This document shows, in pieces, positions 34,613-46,395 of a stretch of 60,000 bases of DNA (positions are counted from its first letter, which is position 1; each line of letters begins with the position of its first letter). The DNA lies in contig OX485804.1 in NCBI GenBank assembly GCA_950295325.1, forward strand, positions 17,672,001-17,732,000, given 5' to 3'. The notes beneath the pieces were generated by a model. It made no database searches and was not told where the DNA came from. It saw nothing but the letters and a program-made list of their open reading frames with translations. The position numbers and the translations under genes are program-made. Origin of the DNA: Polytrichum commune. Its lineage: Eukaryota > Streptophyta > Polytrichopsida > Polytrichales > Polytrichaceae.

Positions 34613-35664
34613 GAAAATAATGTGGGCCACACTAGAATTGAGAAACCCACACTCAAAATCACTAGGGATGATATTGTGGGTGCACACTATTTACCAACAC
34701 ATATTAAATAACATTGGAGTTCCAAGAAACAAATGATGGCATCTCCTTGGAATCTAACTTGATACTCATAAAATAAACAATTTATCATGTGAGCTTCTCA
34801 AGTTCTTTCTACAAAAATCACTAGTGCCCCTCTATATTTCACCACTTGGACATTTTGATTATTCAAAGATAACTTAGACCTAGCTTCAAGGAACACCTCC
34901 ATGTCAATATTTGATGTTTTCTCCCTCAATTCTGGTACTTAGGAAGTGAGTGTATGCTCTTTGGATTCACATTCTCAATTGTTTTTCATTGAGAACTTAC
35001 CCACAACTAGAAACAAAAGAATGAGAACGTAGCGAGTGGTTGAAGATTCACTATTGTACACTATTTAGCTATGTTTTAAGTAATTATGGACTTATTCATG
35101 ATTTATGAACATAATGAAATCTTATATGTGCAATTTTATCGGCGGACCTTATGAAAGAAATGACAACAACTAATCCTAGACATGAGATTGCATCTCTTGT
35201 TGTAGCACACTTTACTTGCATGCACATTGTGTTATTTGTGAACAAATACACATCTAGAGGGAAATTTTTTATCATATTTCTTCTCAAAGTACGTTTAAAT
35301 GGGTGTAACATCATATTTTCTATTTTTTTCCTCTAAATAATTTGTTTTACAATGTGCATGTCTCAATTGTGCAAAAAACTCTCAAATGCATTATTAATTA
35401 TGGACAAGTCTTTTGTCCATATTCACTTAAATCCTAGTTATTTATATGCACGATGCTATATATTGTGAGTCACGTTGTAGGGATGCAAAGCGCAAGTCAC
35501 ACTATACATATGCTCACAAAATTTACCATAAACAATGTAGTTAATTTGCTAGGTAACGAACTTCCTCCTCCTCCTCCACCACCACCACCACAACCACTGA
35601 ATATCTACCATGTGTTTTCATCATTTAACGATTGGTAGGCGCTACTAGATTAAGCTTAGTGGCA
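34613..35664. other. AT-rich spacer, no gene seen
   Basis: Short frames near 35096-35336 and 35453-35638 show no motif. A (CTC)(CCA) run lies at 35563-35592. Confidence 0.4.
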
Positions 35665-35892
35665 CTACATTGTTTATGATATTTAGTGTCACTTACTATG
35701 TGGAGTTATGTTGTGCTCGAAGTTTTCATTGGTAATGTAAGAATTATCCCAAGTAAAGATGTTAATGTTCTATTAATGTCCAAACAACCAATATGACCTT
35801 TTTTGATTAAAAAAAATGAGATCTATGGTAGATAGTTATAGCATTGCGTGATTCCAAATAACAAGTGATACTAAATACCATAAATGGTGTAG
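35665..35892. mobile_element. MITE, CTACACC family, copy B
   Basis: Left end CTACATTGTTTATGATATTT and reverse complement of right end CTACACCATTTATGGTATTT. Interior AATGTCCAAACAACCAAT and TATAGCATTGCGTGATTCC match copy A at 24532. 228 bp. Confidence 0.75.
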
Positions 35893-36112
35893 CTGAAAGT
35901 CAATGCTTTCCATTCCTGAAGGTAAATACCAGAGGAAGTAGTTAGCTAAAATTATAGCTTGTACGTACACTATATACATTGACGGGTACAGACATACTTA
36001 CTGTCAAGGTTACAACTTTTGTGCCAGGCACTGTATACCATGTATATGCTGCTCCATGAAATATTGTTGTAGTGCAAAAACTTATGTTGCTCACCTGCTT
36101 GCAGTGATCACG

Positions 36113-37031
36113 CTACACCGTTTATGGTATTTAGTGTCACATGCAATAATAGTGTCACTCACCCTATTTTGAGGCTTATGCTAGGTTACACTAAGGGTGA
36201 GTTTCCATGTAGATCGCTTGTCCACTAGATTTTAGATAATACTAGGTTGGAGGTGTTCACATGTAGTTAAGCACAATCCACTAACCAACTACATTATGGC
36301 AATGTGTTAGAATGTGTAAGGCCATGGACACGAGCTGCTAGACTTCCATGCGTCCACTAAAGAATCTTCAACCTACAAGTACCGGTCGTCGAAGGATTAA
36401 GACCAGTTGAAGATTCAAGAGAACCAATGTTGGTCTAGAACTTCATTCTTGGTAACTGGGAGGAGGAGGAGGAGGTTAGTAGGTGGGCCCAAATTTGAGA
36501 AGATGGGAGTAGCTAGTTGGCACATATGAACCCTACCCTACTAGAATCCCCCTACATTTGGGCGGGTTTGTATTTATTCACACTAGAATTTGGTGGGCAA
36601 GCAGCCTACATAGAAACTCACCCAAATAACCAACAACTTCCCTATTAGTGTCATCTCGTGACACTTGGCATTCAAGTGCACTTACTATCATCTTGGCATG
36701 AGTATACTCAATAATGTTATGAGGTGTATGCCTATGTTACACAATGGTCTACAAGTTGACTAAAGTGTACACAAATGACACTTGGAATTAATATATTCAA
36801 GAATAACTTCCCCTTGCATACTAAAATGCAAACACATGTAACTTGTCATTAGTATATTCAATATTGCATACTAAAACACAAAACTATCATCTCAAGTATC
36901 AAAAAGTTGTTCTTGTTAACGAATGAAATCGTATTGGCAATAAGTGGATGTGACACTTTGAGACATCTAGGCACCTAGTTTAGGCCCTTTGCGAATAGCG
37001 TATGTAACACTACATACCATAAGCAGTGTAG
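36113..37031. mobile_element. CTACACC family, long copy C, 919 bp
   Basis: Left end CTACACCGTTTATGGTATTT and reverse complement of right end CTACACTGCTTATGGTATGT are inverted repeats of the same family, but the interior is about four times longer than in copies A and B and contains no transposase frame. It may be a less deleted relative or a MITE with inserted DNA. Confidence 0.6.
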
Positions 37032-37645
37032 TTCATGTCAAGTCATGCCGGGGCGGGTTAGATCGGCCTCTAAAATGTCATTGTTATCCATCCGACTCCT
37101 CTCTGAGAAATACTTATATATCGTATAGTAGGAAAGAACAAAGTTTCATTCCATAGTGAGAGAGGCCCAATATACCTAGGTTTTATTTTGTTGTCGTCGT
37201 TGTTGTCGTCATCGTTGTTGTTGTTGTGGTGGTGGTGGTGGTGCAAGAACAATGTGACTTGCAAGTGGGATAAATTACCACTCGCAATGACAACTTGTGA
37301 CCATAAGCCTCAAGTTGGAGTGGGTGATGTTTTGTAACACCTACCAAGGGGGAGGGTGAAAATGTCGGTTGCCATGTAAACCCCATAAGTTTATATTTTA
37401 AAGTCAAATTAACACCTAATCAATATCAAAGATGCCGCATTAGTCTAGACTGATTAAATTAGGACGAATCGGCAACAACCCTCGAGGTTGCATGTGTTTT
37501 ACTCCACACACCACCCGTAACGGTAGGTGACATGCAATAAAATATGGTTGGGATGGGTTACAACATGCCAAGTCCCGATTGGCAACCCTAATCCTCTCCT
37601 AAACTTAATACTACAAATGAATGATAAGATAGACGTGCCAAACAC
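37032..37645. other. Spacer with (GTT/GTG)n run
   Basis: No gene is supported. A trinucleotide run lies near 37185-37243 and produces artificial Thr/His/Asn-rich frames. Confidence 0.5.
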
Positions 37646-37649
37646 AACT

Positions 37650-38010
37650 ACTCATCTTGATCGGACACCTATATTTGAGGAGTAATGTGGTTAGGTGTAA
37701 CTCCAAGAACGGATACGAAAAACACATGTGCTTGAAAGGAGATATGGCGTCATGCTCAGACCATAATCACCGCGCTAGGCTCAATAGCGGGCGGGGACCT
37801 ATATGACCATTTAATGAGCATGAGAATCTTCACCATGGCAATGAATAAGATAATCAAACGAGCTCCAAAAATTAGGAGGAAAGCGGGCATGGCCTCGATT
37901 TGGATGTGCTCACCATCTGGTACTAATCGCGGGTTTCATGTCCTACAAGAAGTGTGCGTGCTAGGTGGGAGAGGAGAAAAGTAACCATTTAAGAGCCATC
38001 TACCTTAGGC
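37650..38010 (+). mobile_element. MITE-like family III copy, upstream of bHLH
   Basis: ACCTATATGACCATTTAATG, AGCATGAGAATCTTCACCAT, ATCAAACGAGCTCCAAAAAT and TAACCATTTAAGAGCCATCT align in order with 53742-54109 and 8195-8595. It ends about 220 bp upstream of the candidate TATA box of the bHLH gene. Confidence 0.6.
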
Positions 38011-38037
38011 AAGAATATCATCAGAGAGAGTGGCGTG

Positions 38038-38062
38038 TAGAGAGAGAGAGAGAGAAGGAGAG
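38038..38062. repeat. GA-rich tract upstream of bHLH
   Basis: A run of GAGA units about 170 bp upstream of the candidate TATA box. GA repeats occur in many plant promoters and 5' regions; a regulatory role is only possible here. Confidence 0.4.
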
Positions 38063-38227
38063 AGGTCAACTCTGGGAAGTTACCGGGCGTATGCGGGAGA
38101 TTGGCTGGGCTGGAACCCAATGCGAGAAAGGGGGGCCTCGGCTGCCAGGGGCTGGGAGGGGGGGGGGGGTCAGGAGCAGGCATCGGCCCAGCCTACTACT
38201 TGTACACTAGAGCTAGCGCATGCTTTT

Positions 38228-38235
38228 TATATATT
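38228..38235 (+). promoter_or_regulatory. Candidate TATA box for bHLH gene
   Basis: TATATATT in TTTTTATATATTCC lies at the left edge of the GC-rich domain. Transcription would start near 38260, giving a leader of about 640 nt before ATG 38898. This is inferred from sequence pattern alone. Confidence 0.35.
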
Positions 38236-38897
38236 CCAATTCTCACAGACTGCCGATGCCTGCGCTCTGCTCGTGGTGTGTCTCCGCCCAAGTGCCGCTC
38301 CTTACTACTCCTCACATTGCCCACAATAGGCTGACGTTTGTTTGTGTTCGTCTCCCGTCCTGCTTGTAAGTTGGTTCGTCGCAACGGAACTTCAAGGTTG
38401 CGAAGAGGGAGGTGGTGGCGGTGCAGCAATAGCCAAGGGGAAGGGGTGGGGCGCGTCCGAAGGATGAGTGAGCTCATTAGCTTGTAGCTCAGGTTGGGGA
38501 CTGGTCGGTGCAAGGGGGAACGGAGGTCAAGGGTTGAGCCGGACGTGCTGCATTGGTCAAGGAAGGAAGCAAGGAGGTGAGGTGAGGGCAGGCACCGGAG
38601 CGGAGCGGATCGGTCCGGTCCAATACCCGGGATTGCAAATGCTAGAGCTTTTTAGTGTACCTGGTGCGTTAGGAGGGTGCATGAGCACGGGTTGAGGGAT
38701 ACCTCGGGGGTTTTTTAGCGAAGGGGAACTTCCTCCAGATCATCGAGACGAGGCGAGACGAGAGGTGAGCAAGGAATGGGTGAAGTGTGGCAGTAGGGAT
38801 GCAGGACGGGTTTGGGCATCTGAATTTTTGGTGAAGGAGAGGGAAGAGGGCAGTAGGAGTAGGGGTGGGGTTAGCTCTTGGTTGTTTCGGGGAAGAG

Positions 38898-40853
38898 ATG
38901 GTCGCAAGGGTCGAGGACTGTTTCCGGGCGAGGGAGCAACTCGGGATCGCGTCGCAGTCGAAGCTACCATGGAAGTGGACGCCGGGGGCAAACCAGCAGG
39001 TGGTGCACCACGGAGTGCGCGACGGCGAGCTTCTGAACAGCTTCTCCTCCGCTGCTTCAAGGAGTGGGGAATTGACTTCCGCGGGAGGATGCTGGGGGGG
39101 CAGCAATGAATTCATTGATTCCCCAGCGGCGGCGACTGGTCACCACAACCCCCCACACACTGATAGTGCGGGGGCTGGTGGTGCGCTGCTCAACTCGTTC
39201 ATGAGCAGCTACCTGATGATGGCTACGCAGAGCCACCAGCAGCAACAGCAGTTACAGTTACAGCAGCAACAGCAAGCGGCGCTGACCCCTGGGCGTGCCG
39301 AGGGTGGTGTGGGGAACAACAACCCACCCTCCTCGGCCCCAGGGAGCCTGGCTCGCAACCCTTCGTTTGAGTCAATTAGCAACACCACTGGCTCATGCAG
39401 TACTCCAAGTTTATGCGTCGGATCACCGATCATGGTCATTCCTTCGCACCCCTCCGACTCGGCGGCCAAGTTGTTCCAACCGGCAACCGAGTCGAGGGAG
39501 GTCCAGCTCCCCCATGAGCTGTCTGACCATTCCTTCAGCACCGAGAGCCTGAGCTATGGCGGCGGTGGCAGCCTGGGCGGCCACCACCACCATAATCATC
39601 AACACCAGGACCACCGAGACCCCCACAGTCTTGTCCACCACGGTGGTGGTGGGGATGACTTCTGGATCCCACATGACATGATGAACACAGATGATGCAGT
39701 CCTGCCAGACTTCCGCTTCGAGATGATTCTGGACGACACGGCTGATACCGGTGCCTGTTGCAACGCATTCCCGGTCACAGAGTTGGATTCCCTGGTAGTG
39801 TCCGGTGGCACTGCCCCAATGCGGGGGGAAGTGGTTGGAGGAAATCATCAACACCATCACACTAACCACATGCTCCAAACCAGCATGATGCCCAGTCGAG
39901 GAGGAGGCCCTGCACCTGATTTCTGTCAATCCTTCTTCGCAGGAGTGGATGAGCTTGAGAACCCAACGGTGGTGGCTGCGACGACGACCACCACCACCAC
40001 CACCGCCCCCATCAACATTGGCAGTAGCAGCAGCGCCAAGCCCACCCACATCGCCATCCCACCCAAGCATGGGGTTTTGGCTGCATTTCACAACAACACC
40101 ACTTCGGAGCAGCCTGGCCGCCTCCGCTGGTCCGACCACCACCACCAGCCGTGGGAGGGCACTTGCCAGTATGGTAGCAGCAAGATGCTACAGGCTGAGA
40201 CCTCACCGGTCAGCCTTGCTGGCTCCACACCGAGCTCGCCCACTACTCCACTTGACCCGCACCTGTTCGCTTCGTCCCTGCAGCAGCAGCAGTGTCCCGG
40301 GTCAGCTGGCAGCACCTCGAATTCGCATTCGCAGAGCACCGTGCTCAGGGCGGAGGAAATCCAGAAGAAGTTGACAGAATTCAACAACAACAGCAACAAC
40401 AAACGATCTTTCTCGGCTATGCAGATGGGGTCATCCACGAACACGGACAAGTTTGATGCGGCTGCGCTGAGTGCACTGCTGTATAGCAATACGCAGGCGA
40501 ACCAGAGCTTTCGGTCCAGTTTGATGTGCAAGGATGCGATGGCGGGGGGGGGGATTGGGGCCCCGCCTGCACCCAAGCAGAGGCGAAGGCATGGCACCGC
40601 AACGGACCCACAGAGCATTGCTGCGCGCACGCGCAGGGAGAAGTTCACTGACCGCATCCGCATTCTGCAGAGCCTAGTTCCGAATGGGGAGCGGCTGGAC
40701 ACGGTGCACATGTTAAGCCAGACGTTTGAGTATGTGCGATTCCTGCAGCACAAAGTCTGGGACTTGTACAATGGCAAGGACTCCATCGCTGAGGTGAAGT
40801 GCGAGAAGTGGAAGGAGTTTATGGACTCTACCACCGGCCAGGTGATCGTGTAG
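38898..40853 (+). CDS. bHLH transcription factor, plant group VIII-like
   Basis: A single open frame; I start it at the first in-frame ATG (38898), giving 651 residues. The frame is open back to a stop at 38832, but with no earlier ATG. The N-terminal nine-tenths is low-complexity: LLNSFMSSYLMM near 95-110, Gln-rich about 111-125, His-rich about 229-240, a Thr run about 361-369 and Asn-rich near 495. The bHLH spans about 567-623 and ends 28 residues before the C terminus. Its basic part reads DPQSIAARTRREK: Gln and Ala replace the His and Glu that contact an E-box, as in the plant HEC/IND and RSL subgroups. Loop and helix 2 (LVPNGERLDTVHMLSQTFEY) differ from the usual MLDEA helix. It probably acts in the nucleus, as a dimer. 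Which subgroup it belongs to, and an upstream coding exon, remain open. Confidence 0.8.
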   Translation: MVARVEDCFRAREQLGIASQSKLPWKWTPGANQQVVHHGVRDGELLNSFSSAASRSGELTSAGGCWGGSNEFIDSPAAATGHHNPPHTDSAGAGGALLNSFMSSYLMMATQSHQQQQQLQLQQQQQAALTPGRAEGGVGNNNPPSSAPGSLARNPSFESISNTTGSCSTPSLCVGSPIMVIPSHPSDSAAKLFQPATESREVQLPHELSDHSFSTESLSYGGGGSLGGHHHHNHQHQDHRDPHSLVHHGGGGDDFWIPHDMMNTDDAVLPDFRFEMILDDTADTGACCNAFPVTELDSLVVSGGTAPMRGEVVGGNHQHHHTNHMLQTSMMPSRGGGPAPDFCQSFFAGVDELENPTVVAATTTTTTTTAPINIGSSSSAKPTHIAIPPKHGVLAAFHNNTTSEQPGRLRWSDHHHQPWEGTCQYGSSKMLQAETSPVSLAGSTPSSPTTPLDPHLFASSLQQQQCPGSAGSTSNSHSQSTVLRAEEIQKKLTEFNNNSNNKRSFSAMQMGSSTNTDKFDAAALSALLYSNTQANQSFRSSLMCKDAMAGGGIGAPPAPKQRRRHGTATDPQSIAARTRREKFTDRIRILQSLVPNGERLDTVHMLSQTFEYVRFLQHKVWDLYNGKDSIAEVKCEKWKEFMDSTTGQVIV

Positions 40854-41850
40854 TAGTAACTCCCGAACACCGGGGCAGGGTTTTGGTGGTTGGGTGGTTC
40901 ACAGGATTGGGAAGAACGGCGGTTTGTATTTGCTAAGTCATTATTGAGTAGGTTAGTGGTAACAAGATCCTAACAGCCAAGGTAACAGCGGGTCTGGTGT
41001 TCTGCTCCGGAATTGTAGAATGTGGAGGAGGTCCGGGTCCACAGTGGGCTGTTTTTAATGTCACTGTATTTACGTACGTTAAGTTAAGCAGTGGGTGTTT
41101 AGCCACAAGGTTGTCCAGCCGCATGGATCGCGTTCACAAGACGAGCAGCAAGCATCATGCATCGTCACCCAAGCGGCGGACGTTTTTGTCGATGGTGGTC
41201 AAGAGATCCTCTCTCCCCACGAATTTTGTTGAGGCCTAGTATGAATAACCCCTGCCGGTTGGTTCGTTGTGTTGTGATGCGCTCCCGGGTGTATGGAGTC
41301 GGATGGATGGAGCGGTCAGGTGTTCACAAGGAGACCATTGTATGGATGCTGCAAGAAAAACTCACTCCAGAGCTTTGCAGGAATCCGGGCGTGAAGAAAG
41401 TCTAATGGCAGCCTACTTCAGAGTAGTAGTTTGTTAACATCGATCAGGCGGCTGGCAAGCGGGACTGATCAGTTGTTGTTACTACTGAGTGTCTGGCACT
41501 CTGCTTGTCGCGAGCTGGCCGGATTGAATCTCATTGGCGTCATGAGTCTGCCATCAATGAGAGGAGATTTGACATATGAGCAGCCTTATGATGATTTTTA
41601 TGCAGACTCCCGGAATCCTAGAGCGGCAAATCTTTAGGCCAGGTGCAGGCAACGCTCCAGCAGCTGCTACTTGCATCCTGAACACTTGTATAGTTTCATC
41701 AATAATAGAACATGCATATATATATACATATATGTTTCCGTCAGATTTGTATTTTGGTTCTTCTTCCACTCTGTCAAGTGTTGATAATGGTTATGATCTG
41801 TCGCCGTTGTAATGCTTGAATGAAAAGACTTCTAAAGCATGCAAACACTC
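40854..41850 (+). other. Probable 3' untranslated region of bHLH gene
   Basis: No supported open frame follows the TAG/TAG/TAA stops at 40851. T-rich and TGTA-type elements near 41740-41790 and AATGAA at 41818 are plausible plant polyadenylation signals. The 3' end is not fixed. Confidence 0.3.
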
Positions 41851-42700
41851 CAGAATCTTCTGAACATCAAAGTTGTTGCGCTTGCAAACGGTTTGGTGCT
41901 GATGATTTTGAAGACCCGTTGTAATTCTGGATTCACCTGCAACACTGTTAATTCTTCCATGTGGACAATATTCGAACCCTGGCTCAGATTACATGTCGAT
42001 GGGAGCGCATCATGTCATATTCTAGCATGGCGAAGGAATTCGAGAGGCTGGCCTCAAGTTCAGCAGATAAATGCGAACATAATGTACCCATGTCAGAGTT
42101 TATGCTTAACTCCATCGTGTTTGGTTTCGTGTGTGTACCTCTGCGGCTTATAATGACCGCGTCATCAAGCACACCAGATCCTAAACAGACAGTGGTGGCT
42201 CCGCTCTGTAACCCCATTTTGGTTTGGTGATCATTTTCTGTTACCCAAATTTTGTTTATTAGGTACCTACCAGATTCCGCTCCCCCTCTCTCGACAAGGT
42301 TTCTCGGTGTTTTGAATGATGTCCTTGTGACACATTGCTGCCTGCCTCTCAAGTTCCCGAAAAGCAAGTGTGTAAATGCTGGTTCAGGTACTACTCAACT
42401 CGTCCGAAATTTCTGAAGCTTCTAATTTTCCGTTGAGCGTCGTCGTGTGCAGCTGGATGGTCAACCTTTAATGCTAGCGTGTACATAAATGGTGGAGTTA
42501 ACCAGTTGATCCACCGATCCACCCGCCCACTTTCCACCTGTTAGTTCCCACGGTCGCAGCCCCAGCGGAAGATACTTGCAGCTTGTCCGCACCCAGCTTG
42601 CAACAAGAGTACTCCCAATAGCTGCAGAGTACTCCTCCCCACAACTTGGGTTGGGTGATCGGGTCGATCCTTGTGACCTGATTCCGCATGCCCTTGCCAC
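41851..42700. other. GC-moderate spacer, no gene seen
   Basis: Several overlapping frames on both strands up to 127 codons exist, none with a recognisable domain. Confidence 0.35.
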
Positions 42701-42702
42701 AC

Positions 42703-42885
42703 GCAGCTCAAGCTTGCAAGTTTGGTGGGTCAACTTCTAAGAATCTGAACCTGTGATGCTCATGGTTAAGCTTGCAAGTTTGGTGGGCACAAGGTCAAGG
42801 AATTTGAGCCTGAGATGCTAAAGCTCAAGCTTGCCACTTTGGTGGGGCCAAGGTCAAAGGATGCGAGCCTGAGATGGTGGAGCTA
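42703..42885. repeat. Tandem repeat, 58-59 bp unit, three copies
   Basis: AGCTTGCAAGTTTGGTGGG occurs at 42711 and 42769, with AGCTTGCCACTTTGGTGGGG at 42828. Each unit continues with GGTCAA..GAATNTGAGCCTGAGATGCT-like sequence. Confidence 0.8.
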
Positions 42886-44345
42886 CTTTTTCTCAAGGTT
42901 GCTCGGACCCCTTCTTTTTGTCGATTGGTTTTCAAGTTCAAAGCCCCAACTTCACCTCATTAATTTCTCAAGTCTGATGTCTACAAGTTCAAGCTCAGGC
43001 GTGAACTTGATTCAACTCAATCCAAAACAAAACAAGGTAAAAGCAAAGCTTCTGCATCATTTCAGGCAAATGCAGTGCAAGGCTCCAACTTCAACCTTTC
43101 CCTTGCCCCTTAACTCAAACCAAATCAAAGTTTCCAGCTTGAGCTTGCTCTCGCTCAACCTGTGTGTGGTTGGGTGGGCCAGGTACATGGTCCCACCATC
43201 AAGAATCTAGCCTGATTGCTGCAGCTCGGAGCTCTCTGTCTGTCTGTCCTTCTGTCTGTCTCTCTGTCTGTCTGCAACCACACCCAGACTAAGATAATCA
43301 GTAGCCGGAGTGTGTCTGTAACATCGGAGAGAAGAATTTGGGTGAAGTTGTTGTTCAACGATGTTCCGGCCAGGAGCAGAGCCGCCTGGCACTTGGCATG
43401 CATAACACTTGACATCACCGCAATCCGCTTCCCAGGCCGATTTACCTGCACTGGATCTTAGCCACAAGTCGAGTAGCAGCCTCGAAGATGCCCGGCGCCC
43501 TTCGAAAGCTGGCCGGTTGCTTGGGCTTGGGTTCAACTTGGGGTCACTGCAGGACTCAGGCAGTTCTTTCGGTTTGTTTGTTTTGATTTGTTTTCCCCCC
43601 CTTCCCTTCCCTTCCCTTCCGTTCCCTTCCCCTCGTCGCTAGTGCTGCTGTTTTCAGTGTGTTCTGGTGCTGCTCGTGGGATGGATTCCATCTCTCATCA
43701 ACATCCCCCCACTGAGCTCAGTGACTGCTGTGCCTCGAATCGCGCACCCACGTAATGCCCTTTCACCAGCTCACAGCTTGTCACGGGCCAGTCAGACGGA
43801 CTTGAGTCCCTTTCCTGCGTCTAGGAGAGTGTTTGTATTGTAAGTAGGGAATTCTCGCTCAACTGGCCAGTTGTGCGGCACTGGCGGACTAGGATCAATC
43901 CCCGCCTCACCAGTCAGCCTCCAAATCCTATATAATCACAGCTTTCACCAAAATGCCTTCCGGCTACCCGATCAAGAGATCAGGAGGGCGGGCTGGCTCG
44001 CTCCCCACTTATTAATCACCTGCTTCATCACCCAGCAGCAGCAGCAGCATTTCCACTCCAAACTCCGAAAAAACCTCCCCTGCCACATCCGTCACTCCGG
44101 ATCAGATGCTGTTTTTATTTACTCCACACAGCCACCCATTTATGGTAGAGGCAGGTCTGTTTCCGGCACTTTATGATCAATACAACATGGCATCAAAACA
44201 TTTACCTTAGGGTGAGCCTACCTGGTTCCACACAAACTAGTTATTCTTTTTTGGGGGGGAATACCATGCAGTGTATCCACATTGGCCAAGACCATGTCCA
44301 CTCCAACATGAAAATTCAATTCCGGCATCCAAAGTGTTGAACCAT
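42886..44345. other. GC-richer spacer with microsatellites
   Basis: No gene is supported. A (CTGT)n run lies at 43232-43274 and a (CCCTT)n run at 43595-43633. TATATAAT at 43929-43936 resembles a TATA box, with a CAGCAG run at 44033-44049 downstream, but no gene follows that I can recognise. Confidence 0.35.
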
Positions 44346-44361
44346 ACAAAAATCGTCTCAC

Positions 44362-44457
44362 TTTTTTTTCTTTTTTTTATGAGGTAGAAGGCAAAAGCGA
44401 ATTTTAAATGAATTAGGAACCAAGGAAGACACACCCACTTGGAGGAGAGATGGAACC
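44362..44457 (-). mobile_element. Poly-A-tailed SINE/LINE 3' end (S4)
   Basis: On the minus strand: CCATCTCTCCTCCAAGTGGG, TTCCTTGGTTCCTAATTCAT, TCGCTTTTGCCTTCTACCTC and an A-rich tail (T-rich on + from 44362). Same structure as S1. Confidence 0.6.
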
Positions 44458-45082
44458 CTTAAACCCTAACTTTCCATGGTCAATTTCCCTCAAATATGTC
44501 TAAAATATGTGACCTCAATTTCAACAACCATAGATGAAGATCTCAAGTCTTTTTTGACAAATCCAATCGTATAGGTGTTTGCAGGTTAGAGGTGAGTATT
44601 GATCCTCCGATCACACCAAAGTTTCCGTCCGGTGCCAACCGTGAATTTTTTGGGGATTCTGTTGAGAAATAGATGATGGCCCACCACTTTTCACATTCTT
44701 AAAATTGGAGATGCCAGCTGATGGTGTCAACATTGGCCAGTGTGATCAACTCCTCATAGTCCAAATTTTGAACATTAAATTTATGTTATGTAGGAAATTA
44801 TAATAGGAATGTCAATAGTGCTCTTGAGGGGCAACAATTTAGTAATTAAATTAGGGTTGGTGTTTTGATCGAACCTCCACTCAAATCATTTCCAATTGAC
44901 AAAATGTATCCTCATTCAAAAGATGGGCAATATACTTACTCAAATCAACTCACAAATCTTGAATTATTATTTTGTGAATTTTGGGAAGCTTTGCAATTTG
45001 AGGCAGCCATGCCACGACTACACACCTTTCACTTGGATTTACACCCACCAACACATGTCCAACTAAAAACTCCAAGGTAGAG
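44458..45082. other. Spacer, no gene seen
   Basis: AT-rich sequence; the frame at 44865-45080 has no recognisable domain. Confidence 0.4.
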
Positions 45083-45266
45083 GTTTAAGATATGATGCAT
45101 TTGAGTATCATGGAAATTTTGAGATCAATTGGGAATCATTTGTACATAGGGATCAACAAAAACCGTGTTTAGGATATGTTGTGTTTGAGTGTCATGCAAA
45201 TTTTTAGATTAAATGGGATTCATTTGCACATAGAGATCAACAAAAACCATGTTTAGGACATGTTGC
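45083..45266. repeat. Tandem repeat, 84-bp unit, two copies plus part
   Basis: GTTTAAGATATGATGCATTT at 45083, GTTTAGGATATGTTGTGTTT at 45167 and GTTTAGGACATGTTG at 45251 mark unit starts. The units share CATAGGGATCAACAAAAACC. Confidence 0.85.
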
Positions 45267-45944
45267 CCCTATGGAGGTGACAAATGTCAAGCATCCATTC
45301 GTGGACCGGTTCCACCGTAAACCAATTGAGTGGACACTCTCATATTGAATTAATCCAAAATAACTAGATTTGTTGAATCAAAATTATCCACATGGCATGA
45401 CATAAACATGAACAAGAAGAGTAGTTGAACCAATCCAAAAACCATCCAAACTGGTGTCAAAGTGAATTGTTCTCGACTAGATTATGGTCGCATAGGACAT
45501 TAGGGGTTAAGCGTGCCACACCGCCATGTATAAAGAGTTGAGAGCCAATGCATCGAACGAACCAAGAGCAACTACGGACAACCTCCTAACCCCTAACCAT
45601 ATTTTTAGAATTCACATATTATGTTGGGAAGGGTGCATTCTAGCTCCATACACAATTTCAATTATTGCGTCTAACCAAGAATTGTCGCATGCAATCTCCA
45701 AATGTGATTCAAACAAATTTTTGTTTCGAACATGGTGTTATGATTAGTATTGGGATGCAAACAATCTAGGGATCATGTTGAAGTGAAAATTCCTTCTCTT
45801 TTGTTAATTGAAGCTCGAGCAATTCACATATTTTAAGAAAATAGTCCAATCTCATCATACCACCTGTCTTTGTGATGTCCATTCTGACCTACAAGCCTTG
45901 CCATACCGATAAATAAATAAATAAACAAGAAAACAGTAGAACCC
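45267..45944. other. Spacer, no gene seen
   Basis: No recognisable features except a short (AATA)n run near 45910. Confidence 0.4.
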
Positions 45945-46155
45945 TGAGGCTCTGTCCTTTGCTATGAAAGACTACAATTATAGTTGATTACTTTGCTCAT
46001 GCCAATCCATGGCTATTCACTATACCAAACCTTTCTTGGATTTTGTGCACCTTCTTCTCAAATACAAGTCAAGGATTGAAGCTACTCATTTATCACCCGA
46101 AATTTTAAAAATAAATAATCAAGAACTACCGAAATAACTATAGTTAACTAGATTT
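45945..46155 (-). repeat. Dispersed repeat family IV, - copy
   Basis: Reverse-complement counterpart of 17805-18010 (AATCCATGGCTATTCACTAT, TTTCTTGGATTTTGTGCACC, AACTATAGTTAAC). Confidence 0.6.
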
Positions 46156-46331
46156 CTTTCAATGCATTTTAGGGAGCACTTATATATAAACTATAGTAAA
46201 CATCCACATTAAATAAAGTGGACCAAAAATAACAAGAACAAGTAACGTCCAAGTGTGAACACAAAGTGGTTAGGAAATTTGCTCTTGAAACGAAGAAGCT
46301 GATGCATAGTCTTTGTCCTACAGACAGAGCC

Positions 46332-46395
46332 AATAAATAAATAAATAAATAAAATATAGATATAAATATAGATATAGATATGTTTGTGTGTGTGT
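46332..46395. repeat. (AATA)n / (TAGATA)n / (GT)n microsatellites
   Basis: An AATA run to 46353, then AT-rich GATATA repeats and a GT run. Confidence 0.85.

Noticed and set aside
37070-37407. His/Asn/Asp/Thr-rich frames
   Set aside because: They translate the GTT/GTG trinucleotide repeat.
38865-38897. Longer bHLH start at 38865
   Set aside because: The first codon there is GTG. The first in-frame ATG is 38898, so the longer form has no plausible plant start.
39423-40145. 240-codon minus-strand frame inside the bHLH gene
   Set aside because: It is a shadow of the GC-rich bHLH coding sequence on the opposite strand.
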